A stretch of 64,000 bases of DNA from an uncultured Candidatus Neoarthromitus sp. (GCA_937890765.1 CALADQ010000026.1:62001-126000); one strand, 5' to 3'. Positions 24,404 to 33,212 are shown, counted from the stretch's first letter. Notes: generated by a model from the sequence alone, not told the origin. Numbers and translations: made by a program.

Positions 24404-26221
24404 TTATATTTCCATTATAATAGGCAAAATCATAGGACGCCTTTTAGTTTTTTCATACAAGAAATTTTTAAGCTTATCTTTTATATTGGATTTCAAAGTA
24501 GACCAATCTGTTATACCATCTTCTTCACAATTTCTAAGAACTTCCTTAACAATATTACGAACATTTTCTATCAATTTCTCAGATTCTCGAACGTAAACAA
24601 AACCTCTAGATATTATATCAGGACCAGCTATTATGCTTCCACTTTGGCTATCTATAGTTACAACAACTGTAAGAACTCCATCTTGTGATAAATGTTTTCT
24701 ATCTTTTAAAACTATGTTTCCAACATCTCCAACCCCAAGACCATCAACAAAAATTTGTCCAGAAGGAACTGTGCCCACTTTAGCTATAGAATTTTTCTTA
24801 ATTTCTACAACCTCTCCACACTCCATAATAACCATATTTTCTCTTTTTATACCTAAGCTCGCTGCCAAATCAACATGATGTTTTAAATGTCTAAACTCAC
24901 CATGAATAGGTATAAAAAACTTTGGCTTAGCAAGCGCAAGCATGAGTTTAAGTTCTTCTTGACAAGCATGCCCAGAAACATGAACCTTAGCTAAAGATTC
25001 ATATATAACTTCCGCTCCGCTCTTAAATAATTTATTTATAACTCTTGAAACCAATTTCTCATTTCCAGGTATAGGCGTAGCCGAAAGAATAACAGTATCT
25101 CCCGCTGCTATAGAGACTTTTTTATGATCACCTGAAGCCATTCTTGCAAGTGCTGACATTGGTTCACCTTGAGTACCAGTTGTAATTATAACAACTTTAT
25201 CAGGTGATATCCTATTTATCTCATCAATACTAACCAAAACATCATCATCAAACTGAATATATCCCAATTCTTTAGCAACACCCGTTATATTCTCCATACT
25301 TCTTCCTGATATTGCAACTTTTCTTCCATACATTGCCGCAGCATTTATTATTTGTTGTATTCTGTGAACATTAGAAGCAAAAGTAGCTACTATTATTCTC
25401 GACTTTGCTTTTCCAAAAATATCTTCAAAAGTTTTACCAATCACCCTCTCAGAAATTGTATATCCAGGTTTTTCAACATTTGTACTTTCACCCAACATAC
25501 AAATTATTCCTTTTCTACCAAGCTCAGCAACTCTTCCAAGATCTGCAATTTCACCATCTATAGGAGTAAAATCTATTTTAAAATCTCCAGTATGATAAAT
25601 TATTCCTATAGGTGTATGTATGGCAATAGAAACTGCATCTGCTATACTATGATTGTTTTTTATAAATTCAAAAGTAACATTTCCAATTTTAACAATATCT
25701 TTGGGTTTTATAACATTAAGCACTACATAATCTATGTAATGCTCTTTTAACTTAACAGAAAGTATTCCTAAAGTTAATTTTGTTCCAAAAACAGGAACAT
25801 TTATTTGTTTCAACACATAAGGCAAAGCTCCTAAATGATCCTCATGTCCATGTGTCAAAAATATTCCTTTAACTCTTTCCTTATTCTTTATTAAATAACT
25901 TATATCTGGAATAACCAAATCAATTCCATACATATCATCATCTGGAAACTTTAATCCACAATCAATTACAAATATATCATCCTTGTACTCAATCGCAGTA
26001 ATGTTTTTACCAACCTCATTCAAACCACCAAGAGGTATAATTTTAACAGAATTTTGTTCACGTTTTATCTCTCTTTTAAAATCCTTTTTTCCCTCTCCAT
26101 CCTTGTTATTAAATTGCTTATCTTTTTTCAAATTACTAAATTCTTTTTTTGAATTCTCTCTCTTACTAGAATTTTTTCTAGAATCAACAACTTTTTTATT
26201 TGATTCTGGCTTTAAATTCAT
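24404..26221 (-). CDS. rnj: Ribonuclease J with basic N-terminal extension
   Basis: Metallo-beta-lactamase/beta-CASP nuclease with 5'-3' exo- and endonuclease activity in mRNA decay and rRNA maturation. Catalytic motif THGHEDHLGALPY (about residues 130-142), later GEST, the KVHVSGHACQEE histidine and the C-terminal oligomerisation domain are all present. An AGGAGG before the ATG at 26221 fixes 605 residues. Bacillus RNase J1 is about 555, and the extra length is an N-terminal stretch of about 58 residues rich in Lys, Ser, Asn, Asp and Glu, probably disordered. Confidence 0.95.
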   Translation of the reverse strand: MNLKPESNKKVVDSRKNSSKRENSKKEFSNLKKDKQFNNKDGEGKKDFKREIKREQNSVKIIPLGGLNEVGKNITAIEYKDDIFVIDCGLKFPDDDMYGIDLVIPDISYLIKNKERVKGIFLTHGHEDHLGALPYVLKQINVPVFGTKLTLGILSVKLKEHYIDYVVLNVIKPKDIVKIGNVTFEFIKNNHSIADAVSIAIHTPIGIIYHTGDFKIDFTPIDGEIADLGRVAELGRKGIICMLGESTNVEKPGYTISERVIGKTFEDIFGKAKSRIIVATFASNVHRIQQIINAAAMYGRKVAISGRSMENITGVAKELGYIQFDDDVLVSIDEINRISPDKVVIITTGTQGEPMSALARMASGDHKKVSIAAGDTVILSATPIPGNEKLVSRVINKLFKSGAEVIYESLAKVHVSGHACQEELKLMLALAKPKFFIPIHGEFRHLKHHVDLAASLGIKRENMVIMECGEVVEIKKNSIAKVGTVPSGQIFVDGLGVGDVGNIVLKDRKHLSQDGVLTVVVTIDSQSGSIIAGPDIISRGFVYVRESEKLIENVRNIVKEVLRNCEEDGITDWSTLKSNIKDKLKNFLYEKTKRRPMILPIIMEI

Positions 26222-26234
26222 TCTTTCCCTCCTA

Positions 26235-26681
26235 TTACTTATCACATTTACTGCAGATACCTAAAATTTTCAAATTATGATCAAGTATTTTAAACTTATA
26301 TTTCATTTCAACTCTCTTTTCAAGTTCTTCCAATAAGTCTTCTTTAACTTCCATAATTTTATTGCACTTAACACAAATTAAATGATGATGCGTGTGTTTT
26401 TCATCAAAAGAAGATAATTCATATTTAATCACCCTATCGTCAAAAATTAATTTACTAAGAACGCCAAGTTCCTCAAACAAAAGTATTGTTCTGTAAACCG
26501 TTGCGATACCTATCGTTTTATTTTCTTCATAAACGTATTTATAAATTTCATCAACAGTAAGGTGTTTATCTCTATTTTTGATAATTATACCTAAAATACA
26601 TTCTCTTTGAGCTGTTAACTTATATCCTTTTGATTTTAGATATAATTTTATCTCTTCGACATCTCTTAAATTTTTTTGCAT
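26235..26681 (-). CDS. fur: Fur-family metal-responsive repressor
   Basis: The 148-residue protein has the winged helix (KLTAQRECILGIII and GIATVYRTILLFEELG), the regulatory-metal segment EKHTHHHLIC, and two CxxC pairs (CVKC and CSKC) for structural zinc. Fur, PerR and Zur share this layout; position in the cluster and the sequence favour Fur, but the metal cannot be fixed by reading. AAGGAG precedes ATG at 26681. The gene is just upstream of rnj and downstream of ruvX; a Fur-box-like site occurs at the ireB promoter in the same cluster. Confidence 0.88.
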   Translation of the reverse strand: MQKNLRDVEEIKLYLKSKGYKLTAQRECILGIIIKNRDKHLTVDEIYKYVYEENKTIGIATVYRTILLFEELGVLSKLIFDDRVIKYELSSFDEKHTHHHLICVKCNKIMEVKEDLLEELEKRVEMKYKFKILDHNLKILGICSKCDK

Positions 26682-26723
26682 TAAAACTACTCCTTAGATC
26701 AAAAAATCTAAATTTGTATTTTG

Positions 26724-27137
26724 TTATTTATTACACATATTCAAATAATCCTGCAAAATTATTTGAGCTGCAATTTTATCAACTATATTTTTACGTTTCT
26801 TTCTCGACATATCTGCTTCTAACATAAAATTATGTGCCAATACTGTTGTAAGTCTTTCGTCCATAAATTCAACTTCAATGTTAGAATCAAATGCCTTTTT
26901 CAATTCATCACAAAAAGAAATTACTTTCTCTCCTTGAAAACCAATACTACCATTCATATTCTTTGGTAATCCAACAACAACTTTTAAAACTCCATGTTGC
27001 TTAACTAAAGAATTTATATAGTCAATATCTTTTAAATCGTCAATTCTTCTATATGTACATAATCCTTGTGCTATTATACCCGAACTTATGGCAATTCCAA
27101 TATTTTTATCACCGATATCTAATCCCATATATTTCAT
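26724..27137 (-). CDS. ruvX: Putative pre-16S rRNA nuclease RuvX (YqgF)
   Basis: RNase H-fold nuclease for 16S 5'-end maturation; also called YqgF. The 137 residues include MGLDIGDKNIGIAIS (first acidic residue, about 4-18), VVGLPKNMNGSIG, FMDERLTT and a final NIVDKIAAQIILQDYL with the last acidic residue. The start is ATG at 27137 with GAGG five bases upstream; a longer in-frame extension to 27212 lies in the terminator of ireB and is rejected. It belongs to the conserved alaS-ireB-ruvX order. Confidence 0.93.
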   Translation of the reverse strand: MKYMGLDIGDKNIGIAISSGIIAQGLCTYRRIDDLKDIDYINSLVKQHGVLKVVVGLPKNMNGSIGFQGEKVISFCDELKKAFDSNIEVEFMDERLTTVLAHNFMLEADMSRKKRKNIVDKIAAQIILQDYLNMCNK

Positions 27138-27159
27138 AAAAACCTCAAAATTTTTAACA

Positions 27160-27201
27160 TTAAAACAAAAATCCAAGTAAGCCAACATGCAAACTTGGAT
27201 A
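27160..27201 (-). terminator. Terminator between ireB and ruvX
   Basis: AUCCAAG and CUUGGAU arms (27194-27200 and 27171-27177) with a partly paired loop are followed on the minus strand by UUUUUGUUUU. It lies just after the ireB stop. Confidence 0.7.
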
Positions 27202-27208
27202 AAAATAA

Positions 27209-27499
27209 TCATTTCTTTAAGTAAGTTTTCAACACTTCTTCCAGTATCTCATCACGTTCAAGTTTACTTATTAATGCCCTAGCACCTTTATAATTGGTAA
27301 TGTACGTTGGATCACCAGATATAAGGTAACCTACTAACTGGTTTATAGGCTTATATCCTTTTTCCTCCAACGCACTATAAACCTCTTTTAAAATTTCTTT
27401 AGTTTTAAATTCATCTGTATACTCGAGTTCATTTTCAACTAAATCGCGATCATATTTTATATACATAGTAAAATCTTTTTTCGTAAAATCTCTCTTCAT
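27209..27499 (-). CDS. ireB: IreB-family regulatory phosphoprotein (UPF0297)
   Basis: Small dimeric protein; in Enterococcus IreB is phosphorylated by the PASTA kinase IreK and modulates cephalosporin tolerance. The 96 residues hold the invariant core KGYKPINQLVGYLISGDP (about 47-64), YITNYKGARALISKLERDE and the C-terminal EEVLKTYL. It stands in the conserved order alaS-ireB-ruvX. It has no good SD of its own and its ATG overlaps the stop of a 9-codon upstream frame that does. Confidence 0.93.
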   Translation of the reverse strand: MKRDFTKKDFTMYIKYDRDLVENELEYTDEFKTKEILKEVYSALEEKGYKPINQLVGYLISGDPTYITNYKGARALISKLERDEILEEVLKTYLKK

Positions 27500-27525
27500 A
27501 AATATCTACGACCTATAAAAGTCAC
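27496..27525 (-). CDS. Nine-codon leader ORF coupled to ireB
   Basis: A GTG (27523-27525) five bases after a strong GAGGAGG opens a 9-codon frame whose TGA overlaps the ireB start as ATGA. Directly before the ireB ATG there is no usable SD, and an in-frame TAG blocks an upstream ireB start. Re-initiation from this leader is the likely way ireB is translated. Whether the peptide matters is unknown. Confidence 0.45.
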   Translation of the reverse strand: MTFIGRRYL

Positions 27526-27558
27526 ACGCACCTCCTCTTTTGGAGTTGTCTTAAGCCT

Positions 27559-27587
27559 ATTATATAACAATAATTATCATTTGGCAA
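27559..27587 (-). promoter_or_regulatory. Sigma-A promoter of ireB with Fur-box-like spacer
   Basis: TTGCCA (27582-27587), a 17-base spacer, then a perfect TATAAT (27559-27564). The spacer contains TGATAAT-T-ATTGTTA (27565-27579), which agrees with the 7-1-7 Fur box TGATAATnATTATCA at 12 of 14 positions. The -35 abuts the alaS stop codon. Confidence 0.6.
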
Positions 27588-30218
27588 TTAAATAATTTTG
27601 TACAATTTTCCCAAAGCTTCTTCTAATTTTGAAATATTGGTTACGGCACCTTGAGCCATATCTTTTCTTCCTCCACCACTTCCATCTGCAAACTTCAAAG
27701 TTTCTCTTATTAATTTTCCACAATCAATTCCACTTTCGACTGCCTTCTTACTAGCCATAGAAACAACATTTGCCTTTCCATTTAACACAGATGCAAACAT
27801 GACAACACAGCAATCCAATTTTTCTTTAACGCTAGAACAAACATCTCTTAATTGATTAATCTCCATGTCTTCAAAAATATTTGTTATAACTTTAATTCCG
27901 TTTTTATCTTTAGAATTTTCAATTAACTCATCTAAATTTTTCAATTTGTCATTTGCGATTTTGGATTTTAGCGATGAAATTTCTGAATTTTTGATTTTAA
28001 TTTCATTCATTATATTGTTTACTTTATTTAAAATATCATTCTGTGAAGTTGCTTTAAGTTGATAGCATAATTCATTCAAAATATTTCTTGAAGATTTAAA
28101 AGCATCAAAAACATTTTTTCCTGTCGTAGCTTCAATTCTTCTCACGCCTGAAGAAACTGATGACTCATTTAAAATAACAAAATTTCCTATGAAGCCAGTG
28201 TTCTTAACATGAGTTCCTCCACATAATTCCATACTAAAATCATTTATAGACAAGACTCTAACTTCGTCGTCATATTTTTCATCAAATAAAGCAACTGCTC
28301 CCATTTCTTGAGCAGATTTTATATTCATGATTTCAGTTTTAACATTTATTTGCTCATATATACATTGGTTTACAATTTCTTCAACTCTTTCCAACTCTTC
28401 ACGAGTCAACGACTTGAAATGCGTAAAATCAAATCTTAATTTTTGCTCATCTAAATATGAACCTGCTTGCTTAATGTGGTCGCCCAAAACAATTTTCAAA
28501 GCTTTTTGTAACAAATGCGTTGCCGTGTGATTTTTACAAATTGAATTTCTTCTAAACGAATCCACTTCAAGTTGAACATCATCATTTTTATTTATTTCTC
28601 CGTTTAAAACTTCAACAACGTGATAAATTTGTCCTTGCACATTTTTCTTTGTGTCTAAAACTTTAGCGACTCCACTTGAAGTTTTTATAATTCCAGAATC
28701 TCCTGCTTGCCCTCCCATCTCTGGATAAAAAGGAGTTTCATTACAAATTACAAAAGCTTTTTGCAATTCTGTTATTGAGTTCACAAAAGAATTTTGAAAT
28801 ATTATGTCGTTTATTTTTGATTTTGAATTTAAAACATCGTAACCCAAAAATTTCGTTTCATAATTTTCAGTTGAATTTAAAACGCCCAAGTCATTTCCTA
28901 AATAATTATCGCTCTTTCTTGACTCCCTAGCTTTCCTTTGCTGATTTTCCATTTCAGAGTTAAAACCTTGAACGTCTACCGAAATTCCTTTTTCCTTTAA
29001 AATTTCTTGAGTAAGCTCAACAGGAAAACCAAAAGTATCATAAAGTTTAAAAGCTTTATCACCAGATAAAATTCGACAATTTTGTTTTCTCATTTCTTCA
29101 ACATAATCATTAAGTATATCCATACCTTTGTTTAACGTCTTACCAAAATTATCTTCCTCAACATCCACAATTTGATTTATGTAATTCCTTCTTTCAACAA
29201 GCTCAACGTAAGCACACTTATACTCATTTATAACAACATCCACAATTTGATTTAAAAATTTATTTTCAATTCCAATAAGCCTTCCATGACGAATACTTCT
29301 TCTTATAAGTCTCCTTAAAACGTATCCCCTTCCTTCATTGCTTGGAATAACACCATCACAAATCAAAAAAGTTATACTTCTCAAATGGTCAGCAATAACT
29401 TTACAAGAATATTTAATTTCCTCAGAAACATTTTTCAAATTTCCAACTTCAATTATTTTAGAAATCAAATTTTTAAAAATATCTGTATCAAAAACATTTT
29501 CAACTTGTTGAGTTATTAAAGCTAACCTCTCAAGTCCCATTCCCGTATCAATATTTTTATTTTTAAGAGGTTCATATTCTCCATCTTCATTTTTATCAAA
29601 TTGAGTGAAAACCAAATTCCAAATTTCAAAAACCTTTCCTTGCTCTTGAAGCTCCATAAATCTATGAACACTATCAATTTTTTCATCAACAAAAGAGTAA
29701 AAAATTTCTGAACAAGGGCCACAAGGTCCAACACCTATTTCCCAAAAATTTTCGTCCTTCCCCAATCTAAAAATTCTATCGCTACTTATTCCAATATTTT
29801 TTTCCCAACATTCAAAAGCTTCATCATCTTCTTCATAAACACTAACGTACAATTTATCAAAAGGGATTCCTATAACTTTAGTCAAAAATTCCCACGCATA
29901 GAAAATCGCATCTTTTTTAAAATAATCGCCAAACGAAAAATTTCCAAGCATTTCGAAAAATGTGCAATGTCTCGCAGTTCTTCCAACACTATCAATGTCT
30001 CCTGTCCTTATACATTTTTGATAAGTCGTAACTCGTCTACTTGGAGGCACAGCCATTCCCGTAAAATATTTTTTTAGTGGTGCCATCCCAGCATTAATTA
30101 ACAATAAACTATCATCATCCTTTGGAACTAAAGGAAAACTTTTCAAAACATAATGCTCTTTGCTCTCAAAAAATTTTACATAAAGCTCCCTCAACTCTGA
30201 ATATGTATATTTTTTCAT
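27588..30218 (-). CDS. alaS: Alanyl-tRNA synthetase
   Basis: Full-length class II synthetase of 876 residues. Catalytic core with motif 2 region (TYQKCIRTGD, RHCTFFEMLGNFSFGDYF), a tRNA-recognition domain, and the editing domain with HTATHLL (about 570) and CGGTHV zinc ligands. The C-terminal C-Ala domain has the GGGRKDMAQG motif. Start ATG at 30218 behind GGGGTGA. No T-box leader precedes it; instead a consensus promoter and a terminator hairpin fill the short upstream gap. Confidence 0.98.
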   Translation of the reverse strand: MKKYTYSELRELYVKFFESKEHYVLKSFPLVPKDDDSLLLINAGMAPLKKYFTGMAVPPSRRVTTYQKCIRTGDIDSVGRTARHCTFFEMLGNFSFGDYFKKDAIFYAWEFLTKVIGIPFDKLYVSVYEEDDEAFECWEKNIGISSDRIFRLGKDENFWEIGVGPCGPCSEIFYSFVDEKIDSVHRFMELQEQGKVFEIWNLVFTQFDKNEDGEYEPLKNKNIDTGMGLERLALITQQVENVFDTDIFKNLISKIIEVGNLKNVSEEIKYSCKVIADHLRSITFLICDGVIPSNEGRGYVLRRLIRRSIRHGRLIGIENKFLNQIVDVVINEYKCAYVELVERRNYINQIVDVEEDNFGKTLNKGMDILNDYVEEMRKQNCRILSGDKAFKLYDTFGFPVELTQEILKEKGISVDVQGFNSEMENQQRKARESRKSDNYLGNDLGVLNSTENYETKFLGYDVLNSKSKINDIIFQNSFVNSITELQKAFVICNETPFYPEMGGQAGDSGIIKTSSGVAKVLDTKKNVQGQIYHVVEVLNGEINKNDDVQLEVDSFRRNSICKNHTATHLLQKALKIVLGDHIKQAGSYLDEQKLRFDFTHFKSLTREELERVEEIVNQCIYEQINVKTEIMNIKSAQEMGAVALFDEKYDDEVRVLSINDFSMELCGGTHVKNTGFIGNFVILNESSVSSGVRRIEATTGKNVFDAFKSSRNILNELCYQLKATSQNDILNKVNNIMNEIKIKNSEISSLKSKIANDKLKNLDELIENSKDKNGIKVITNIFEDMEINQLRDVCSSVKEKLDCCVVMFASVLNGKANVVSMASKKAVESGIDCGKLIRETLKFADGSGGGRKDMAQGAVTNISKLEEALGKLYKII

Positions 30219-30235
30219 AAAATCTAGTCACCCCA

Positions 30236-30277
30236 AAATAAAAATTAAAGCTTTTATCCAAAATAGGATAAAAGCCC
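30236..30277 (-). terminator. Terminator hairpin between alaS promoter and alaS
   Basis: A 10-bp perfect stem (30250-30259 with 30266-30275), a 6-base loop and a following AAUUUUUAUUUU on the minus strand. It ends the iscR-iscS-mnmA transcript, but because it lies downstream of the strong promoter at 30305-30334 it would also act on transcripts starting there. Confidence 0.8.
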
Positions 30278-30304
30278 AAATATCCTTCACAAACTAACAG
30301 AAAA

Positions 30305-30334
30305 ATTATATATCAAAATTTTATTTATTGTCAA
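30305..30334 (-). promoter_or_regulatory. Strong sigma-A promoter upstream of alaS
   Basis: Perfect TTGACA (30329-30334) and perfect TATAAT (30305-30310) separated by 18 bases, about 90 bases upstream of the alaS start. Confidence 0.8.
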
Positions 30335-30408
30335 ATTTTAAAAAACAAGACAAAAATAATTTTAACCATTTTTCAATTTACAATTCACAAAAACACACAA
30401 ACAAAATT

Positions 30409-31482
30409 CTAAAAATAATCTCTTATTATTCCACCGCCAACTAAAATATCGCCATCATAAATAACTAACGATTGTCCTTTCGTCATAGCTCTCTGTGGAT
30501 TTTCAAAAACAATTTTCAAACAACCTCCACCTAAATTAAAAATTTTTGCATCAGAAGCTTTAGATTGATAACGAATTTTTGCTTGAACATCTATTCCATC
30601 TTTCAAATCTTCACCCGATATTATATTAACATCATTTATAATTGCATTTTTAAAAAATATATCACTTTCATCGCCAATAACAACTTCATTTGATTTAGCT
30701 CGTATCTCAATAACGTAAGCTGGCTTTCCCAAAGCAAGATTAAGCCCCTTACGTTGTCCAATTGTATAATAAACAATTCCCTTATGCCTACCTAAAATTT
30801 TGCCTTCTTTGTCCACAAAATTTCCTTCACGAACTTTTTCAATACCTGAAATAAATTTTCCATGATTTCCATCTGGAACAAAACAAATCTCTTCACTGTC
30901 TTTTTTATTATGCACATCCATTCCAATTTGCTTTGCAATTTCACGAACCTCTTCTTTCAAATATTTTCCACACGGCATTAAAACCTTTTTAAGTTGCTCT
31001 TGAGTCAAAGTGTAAAGCATATAAGTCTGATCTTTTTTCGTGTCAACGCCTTTTTTCAATAAATATTTTCCATTTACTCTTTCAACATTAGCATAATGGC
31101 CTGTCGCAACATAATCAGCCCCTAAAGTCTTCGCACTTCTTAAAAATTTTCCAAATTTAATATGCCTATTACATTCAACGCAAGGATTAGGAGTATTTCC
31201 TTCCATATAACTATTAATAAAATAATCCACAATTTTTTCTTTAAAAAAATCTTTGTAATTCAAAACGTAAAAAGGGATATTAAGCATATCAGCAATTTTT
31301 CTAGCATCTAATACAGACGACAATGAACAACATCCACCTTCATGCAAAAGATATTCCTCATCATTTTGAGATAAGTTAAGCATTACACCTATAACTTCAT
31401 AGCCCTCTTGCTTTAACAAATACGCAGCGACAGCACTATCAACGCCACCACTTAATCCAATAACAACTTTTTTATTTTCCAA
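30409..31482 (-). CDS. mnmA: tRNA-specific 2-thiouridylase MnmA (TrmU)
   Basis: Makes 2-thiouridine at wobble U34 of Lys, Glu and Gln tRNAs, using sulfur passed from a cysteine desulfurase. The 357 residues show the PP-loop GLSGGVDSAVAAYLL (about 9-23), the catalytic cysteine pair in NPCVECN and EEICFVPDG, and YYTIGQRKGL. It is the last gene of iscR-iscS-mnmA, 24 bases after iscS, its likely sulfur donor. Confidence 0.96.
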   Translation of the reverse strand: MENKKVVIGLSGGVDSAVAAYLLKQEGYEVIGVMLNLSQNDEEYLLHEGGCCSLSSVLDARKIADMLNIPFYVLNYKDFFKEKIVDYFINSYMEGNTPNPCVECNRHIKFGKFLRSAKTLGADYVATGHYANVERVNGKYLLKKGVDTKKDQTYMLYTLTQEQLKKVLMPCGKYLKEEVREIAKQIGMDVHNKKDSEEICFVPDGNHGKFISGIEKVREGNFVDKEGKILGRHKGIVYYTIGQRKGLNLALGKPAYVIEIRAKSNEVVIGDESDIFFKNAIINDVNIISGEDLKDGIDVQAKIRYQSKASDAKIFNLGGGCLKIVFENPQRAMTKGQSLVIYDGDILVGGGIIRDYF

Positions 31483-31506
31483 AATAAAATCTCCTAAAAT
31501 AAAAAA

Positions 31507-32652
31507 TTAAGTTCTATATCTATTAACAATTTTTCTTAACTCATTAACAACGTAATCAACATCACTTTTAGTAGAATTTTTACCAATAGTAAATCTCACA
31601 GAACCTTGAGCTTCAATTGGAGAAAGTCCAATTGCTTGAAGAACATGAGACACATTAACAGAACCTGAATTACACGAACTACCACTAGATGCACAAATTC
31701 CCCTTAAATCTAAAGAAAGAAGAATTCCTTCATCATCTATTCCATCGAAACAAACATTTATATTGTTGCACAACCTGTGTTCGATAGACCCATTAATTTT
31801 ACTTCCACTTATTTCTCTCATAATTTTTTCAATCATATAATCTCTTAACACTCTGAGCTTTTCACTTTCTATTTCAACTTCACTACAAGAAATTTCTATA
31901 GCCTTACCAAGTCCTATAATCCCATAAACATTTTCTGTCCCAGCACGCCTTCCTTTTTCTTGACTTCCACCATGAATATAATTAATAATGTTCGTTCCCT
32001 CTTTTATGTACAAAAGTCCAATTCCCTTTGGCCCATAAATTTTATGTCCAGAAATCGACAACAAATCGATGCAATTATATTTATCTAAAGAAATATCAAT
32101 TTTTCCAATTGCTTGAATAGCATCGGTGTGAAAAATTACTTCCTTCTCTTTGCACAACTCCGAAATTGATTTTATATCTTGAATAGTTCCGATTTCATTA
32201 TTGGCAAAAGCAATCGTAACAAGTATAGTTTTATCGTTAATAGAATTTCGAACTGATTCAACATCAACACGCCCACACGAATCCACATCTAAATATGTAA
32301 CATTAAAACCATGAGACTCTAAATATTTACAAGAATACAAAACCGAATGATGCTCAATCTTAGTTGTAATAATGTGATTTCCCTTTTTCATATTTGCAAA
32401 AGCAACACCTTTTATTGCCCAATTATTTGATTCAGTACCACCGCTCGTAAAAAATATTTCTTTCCTATTGCACTTTAAAGAGTTAGAAATATTTTCACGA
32501 CACTTTTCAATTCCATTTTTAGAAATTCGTGCAAGTTCATGAATGCCTGAAGGATTTCCAAACATTTCTTTTAAATAAGGCTTCATTTCTTTAAAAACTT
32601 CTTCACGTAAAAAAGTTGTAGCAGCATAATCCATATAAACTCGTTTACCCAT
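31507..32652 (-). CDS. iscS: Cysteine desulfurase, IscS/NifS class
   Basis: PLP enzyme that takes sulfur from cysteine for Fe-S clusters and tRNA thiolation. It begins YMDYAATT, has FTSGGTESNN, the PLP lysine in ISGHKIYGPKG and the sulfur-carrying cysteine in ASSGSSCNSG. At 381 residues it is the NifS-like clostridial form. The AGGAG site fits the ATG at 32652. It overlaps the end of iscR by 8 bases. No iscU/nifU scaffold gene follows; mnmA does instead. Confidence 0.95.
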   Translation of the reverse strand: MGKRVYMDYAATTFLREEVFKEMKPYLKEMFGNPSGIHELARISKNGIEKCRENISNSLKCNRKEIFFTSGGTESNNWAIKGVAFANMKKGNHIITTKIEHHSVLYSCKYLESHGFNVTYLDVDSCGRVDVESVRNSINDKTILVTIAFANNEIGTIQDIKSISELCKEKEVIFHTDAIQAIGKIDISLDKYNCIDLLSISGHKIYGPKGIGLLYIKEGTNIINYIHGGSQEKGRRAGTENVYGIIGLGKAIEISCSEVEIESEKLRVLRDYMIEKIMREISGSKINGSIEHRLCNNINVCFDGIDDEGILLSLDLRGICASSGSSCNSGSVNVSHVLQAIGLSPIEAQGSVRFTIGKNSTKSDVDYVVNELRKIVNRYRT

Positions 32653-33094
32653 TATCACTAACTCCTATATTTAAAAATTTCAATTTATTATGTTCATCAA
32701 TTATATCTTGCAAAGTAACAGAAGAAAAGATTCCATCAATAGCGTCTCTAATTTTAATCCAAAGAACTCGCGTTGCACATTTATCCAAATTGTCACAACT
32801 AGCTCCCTCTTCTATGCAATCAGAAATATTTATTGGCCCCTCAACAACATCAATAATATTTTTAATCGTAATACTTTTAGGTTCCCTAGACAAAGAATAA
32901 CCACCTTTGGCACCTCTAACACTTGTAATAAGTTGTGCTTTTCTTAAAGCAGAAAAAATTTGTTCCAAATAAAGTTCAGATATGTTTTGCTTAATAGCGA
33001 TACTCCTAACAGACATTGTTTCGACATTATAAACAAGCGCAAGTTCAAGCATAGCCTTAATACCATATCTACTTTTAGTAGACATCTTCATCAT
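32645..33094 (-). CDS. iscR: Rrf2-family Fe-S regulator IscR
   Basis: Dimeric winged-helix repressor that senses Fe-S supply through a [2Fe-2S] cluster. The 149 residues have the Rrf2 start KMSTKSRYGIKAMLELAL, the wing LITSVRGAKGGYSLSR, and three cluster cysteines in DCIEEGASCDNLDKC. It heads its own operon with iscS and mnmA, an arrangement typical of autoregulation. A first ATG (33094) lies 7 bases after AGGAG; two further ATGs follow closely. Confidence 0.93.
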   Translation of the reverse strand: MMKMSTKSRYGIKAMLELALVYNVETMSVRSIAIKQNISELYLEQIFSALRKAQLITSVRGAKGGYSLSREPKSITIKNIIDVVEGPINISDCIEEGASCDNLDKCATRVLWIKIRDAIDGIFSSVTLQDIIDEHNKLKFLNIGVSDNG

Positions 33095-33127
33095 TTAAAT
33101 TCTCCTAACTCGATTGTAATCACTAAG

Positions 33128-33156
33128 ATTATAACAATTTCAAATTTTTGAGTCAA
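33128..33156 (-). promoter_or_regulatory. Sigma-A promoter of iscR-iscS-mnmA
   Basis: TTGACT (33151-33156), 17-base spacer, perfect TATAAT (33128-33133). Downstream, TTATAATC and TTACAATC repeat at a 15-base step; this could be an IscR site but the match to known sites is not established. Confidence 0.75.
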
Positions 33157-33162
33157 TTAAAC

Positions 33163-33208
33163 TAAAAAAACAAAAAATCTAATCTCAAAACAAATAGATT
33201 AGATTTTT
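33163..33208 (-). terminator. Terminator after accA
   Basis: A perfect 13-bp stem (33173-33185 with 33196-33208) with a 10-base loop and a long U run on the minus strand. It closes the fatty-acid operon. Confidence 0.9.
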
Positions 33209-33212
33209 AAAA

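Noticed and set aside
25352..25750. 132-codon open frame on the plus strand inside rnj
   Set aside because: It is antisense to the conserved RNase J domain, has no SD and its composition is that of a shadow frame.
30219..30408. T-box riboswitch upstream of alaS
   Set aside because: The leader is only about 70 bases and lacks the T-box core and stem I; only a promoter and a hairpin are present.
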